From Eubacteriales bacterium (lineage in GTDB: Bacteria; Bacillota; Clostridia; Christensenellales; CAG-138), in assembly GCA_030695285.1 (NCBI GenBank), contig JAUYTF010000501.1, forward strand, positions 1 to 6,446: a stretch of 6,446 nucleotides of DNA. Reading direction: 5' to 3'. Below the pieces are notes generated by a model, which saw only the letters and a list, made by a program, of their open reading frames with translations, had not been told where the DNA came from and did not search any database. Positions 5,475-6,446 of the stretch are shown here, piece after piece. A program made the position numbers and the translations under genes. The stretch's first letter is position 1; each line of letters begins with the position of its first letter.

Positions 5475-5700
5475 AGTTCACAATTTTTTCCGATTGCGTT
5501 TTCTTCGCGTCATTCAAGCGCTGTTTCGGCCTCATTTTCAGGCGCGAAGAACGTTCACGATTTTTTACGATTGCGTTTTCTTCGCGTCATTCAAGCGCTG
5601 TTTCGGCCTCATTTTCAGTCAAGGAGAACGTTCACCGTTTTTTCGATTGCGTTTTCCTCGCGTCACTCAAGCGCTGTTTCGACCTCATTTTCAGGCGCGG
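5471..5700. repeat. 77-bp tandem triplication of the recO 3' end
   Basis: Three head-to-tail units begin at 5471, 5548 and 5625; the third is one base shorter. The unit at 5625-5700 contains the real end of recO (residues PENEVETALE, then TGA at 5663-5665) and its 3' flank. The two outer units repeat this end as TENEAETALE and PENEAETALE plus TGA, but have no gene attached. The first and second units are identical over 51 bp (5491-5541 against 5568-5618). The second and third carry the palindrome GAACGTTC; the first has one base changed. Each unit has a run of T (A on the transcript strand). Confidence 0.95.
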
Positions 5701-6439
5701 GCGTGTCCAGACCCTGCAGCATACGCATCGCCTTTGCGCCAAACTCCAGCGAGCTCTCGGTAAATGCGCTCAACGCGAGCATGATTTCACCGCGCACACT
5801 TTTTGAAAGCTTTACGCGATCCATGTCCGCGTCCTCCATCAGCAACATGCGGCGCATGCCCTCCAGCGCGGTTTTGCCGACCGGCTCGCCGTGCTGCACG
5901 CAGGCGCTGCACACCGCGCCTCCGCGCGGGGAAAAGCGCACGATTGCGTCCGAGCGGATATCACGTCCGCACTGCGCGCAGGCCGTGATGGACGGGCGGT
6001 AACCGACGGTGTTGAGATAGCGCACCAAAAAACAGCAGAATAAATCCTGCGGATTGGAAGCGCCATAGGATAAAAACGAAAGCGAATGATACAGAAGCGA
6101 GAAAAGCGCCTCGTTGGGTTCGTTTTCCTGCGCGGCGTCGTGGCAAAGCCGCAGCATCACAGAACCGACGGAGTAGCGCTCATAATCTTCGCGAATCGGA
6201 TAAAACGTCTCCCGCACCTCGCAGGCGTTGACGGTCGCCCGTTCTTTTCCGGTAAAGATTTCAAACTGTCCGAACACAAACGGCTGGCAGGCGTTGACGA
6301 GAGGGCTCTGCGGCTTGCGGCAGCCACGCGCTTTTGCGTCCAGCCGCCCGTGCTGGATGGTGAATATGCTCAATATGCGGTCGCTCTCGCGATAGTTTGT
6401 ATATCGCGTGACGATTCCTTCCGTGCAGATGAGAGGCAT
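5663..6439 (-). CDS. recO: DNA repair protein RecO
   Basis: RecO works with RecF and RecR to load RecA on SSB-coated single-stranded DNA in gap repair and recombination. The 258 residues show the N-terminal OB-fold start TEGIVTRYTNYRESDRIL (6-23), followed by FTIQHGRLDAKARGCRK (26-42), both typical of RecO. The C-terminal helical part carries a four-cysteine zinc-binding set, CAQC (154-157) and CSAC (177-180), present in many Gram-positive RecO proteins. Length is normal. The ATG at 6439 gives the family start MPLICTEGIV; only seven bases lie upstream, so its ribosome-binding site and operon partners are outside the window. The last 11 codons fall inside a 77-bp tandem repeat, and the gene copy differs from the spare copies by Val for Ala and GAG for GAA. 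Confidence 0.95.
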   Translation of the reverse strand: MPLICTEGIVTRYTNYRESDRILSIFTIQHGRLDAKARGCRKPQSPLVNACQPFVFGQFEIFTGKERATVNACEVRETFYPIREDYERYSVGSVMLRLCHDAAQENEPNEALFSLLYHSLSFLSYGASNPQDLFCCFLVRYLNTVGYRPSITACAQCGRDIRSDAIVRFSPRGGAVCSACVQHGEPVGKTALEGMRRMLLMEDADMDRVKLSKSVRGEIMLALSAFTESSLEFGAKAMRMLQGLDTPAPENEVETALE

Positions 6440-6446
6440 AACCCGC

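Noticed and set aside
5568..5665. Tiny basic ORFs (MTRRKRNRKK type) overlapping each repeated recO stop
   Set aside because: Only about 11 codons, no ribosome-binding site, and the gene-linked copy has GTG instead of ATG and a different end. Most likely a by-product of the repeat.
5090..5806. Plus-strand open frame (238 codons) across the recO repeats
   Set aside because: It overlaps the L,D-transpeptidase start, the 77-bp repeats and the recO end. Its repeated peptide only mirrors the DNA repeat.

Overview
This 6.4 kb stretch looks like chromosomal housekeeping DNA from a fairly GC-rich member of the Bacillota, probably a Clostridia-type lineage. The assignment rests on gene content and order (inference): rsmD and coaD are followed by a coiled-coil 'ATPase-like' protein of the kind often found next to coaD in clostridia, and then by a patatin/YlbK-type hydrolase. 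The order resembles the Bacillus subtilis ylbH(rsmD)-coaD-ylbJ-ylbK block with ylbJ replaced. All supported genes are on the minus strand, so transcription runs from high to low coordinates. I saw no tRNA, rRNA, insertion sequence, phage gene or CRISPR array.

In transcription order, recO (6439-5663) comes first and is complete. Its last 11 codons, stop and 3' flank are tandemly triplicated with a 77-bp period (5471-5700). Next is a two-gene cell-wall unit: an exported L,D-transpeptidase (5320-4265) whose TAA stop shares one base with the ATG of an exported M23 metallopeptidase (4265-3039). A compact intergenic region (2786-3038) follows. It holds three short direct repeats, a probable extended -10 promoter and a 26-codon leader ORF whose stop overlaps the TTG start of rsmD. 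Then come rsmD (2785-2216), coaD (2184-1696) and the coiled-coil gene (1699-641), the last overlapping coaD by ATGA. A rho-independent terminator (594-630) closes that unit. Last is the 5' part of a patatin-like hydrolase gene (380 to beyond position 1), preceded by an 86-bp tandem duplication of its own start region.

The genes serve DNA repair (recO), peptidoglycan cross-linking and cleavage (LDT and M23), ribosome modification (rsmD), CoA synthesis (coaD), and probably envelope or lipid functions (coiled-coil protein, patatin). None is a new system. The unexplained signal lies in the borders between genes. Three separate tandem duplications sit at gene edges: a gene 3' end, a promoter-upstream region and a gene 5' end. 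Two of them share a 12-bp core. Stop/start overlaps (TTGA, ATGA, TAATG, ATGA) recur at nearly every junction, including two formed with very short ORFs.
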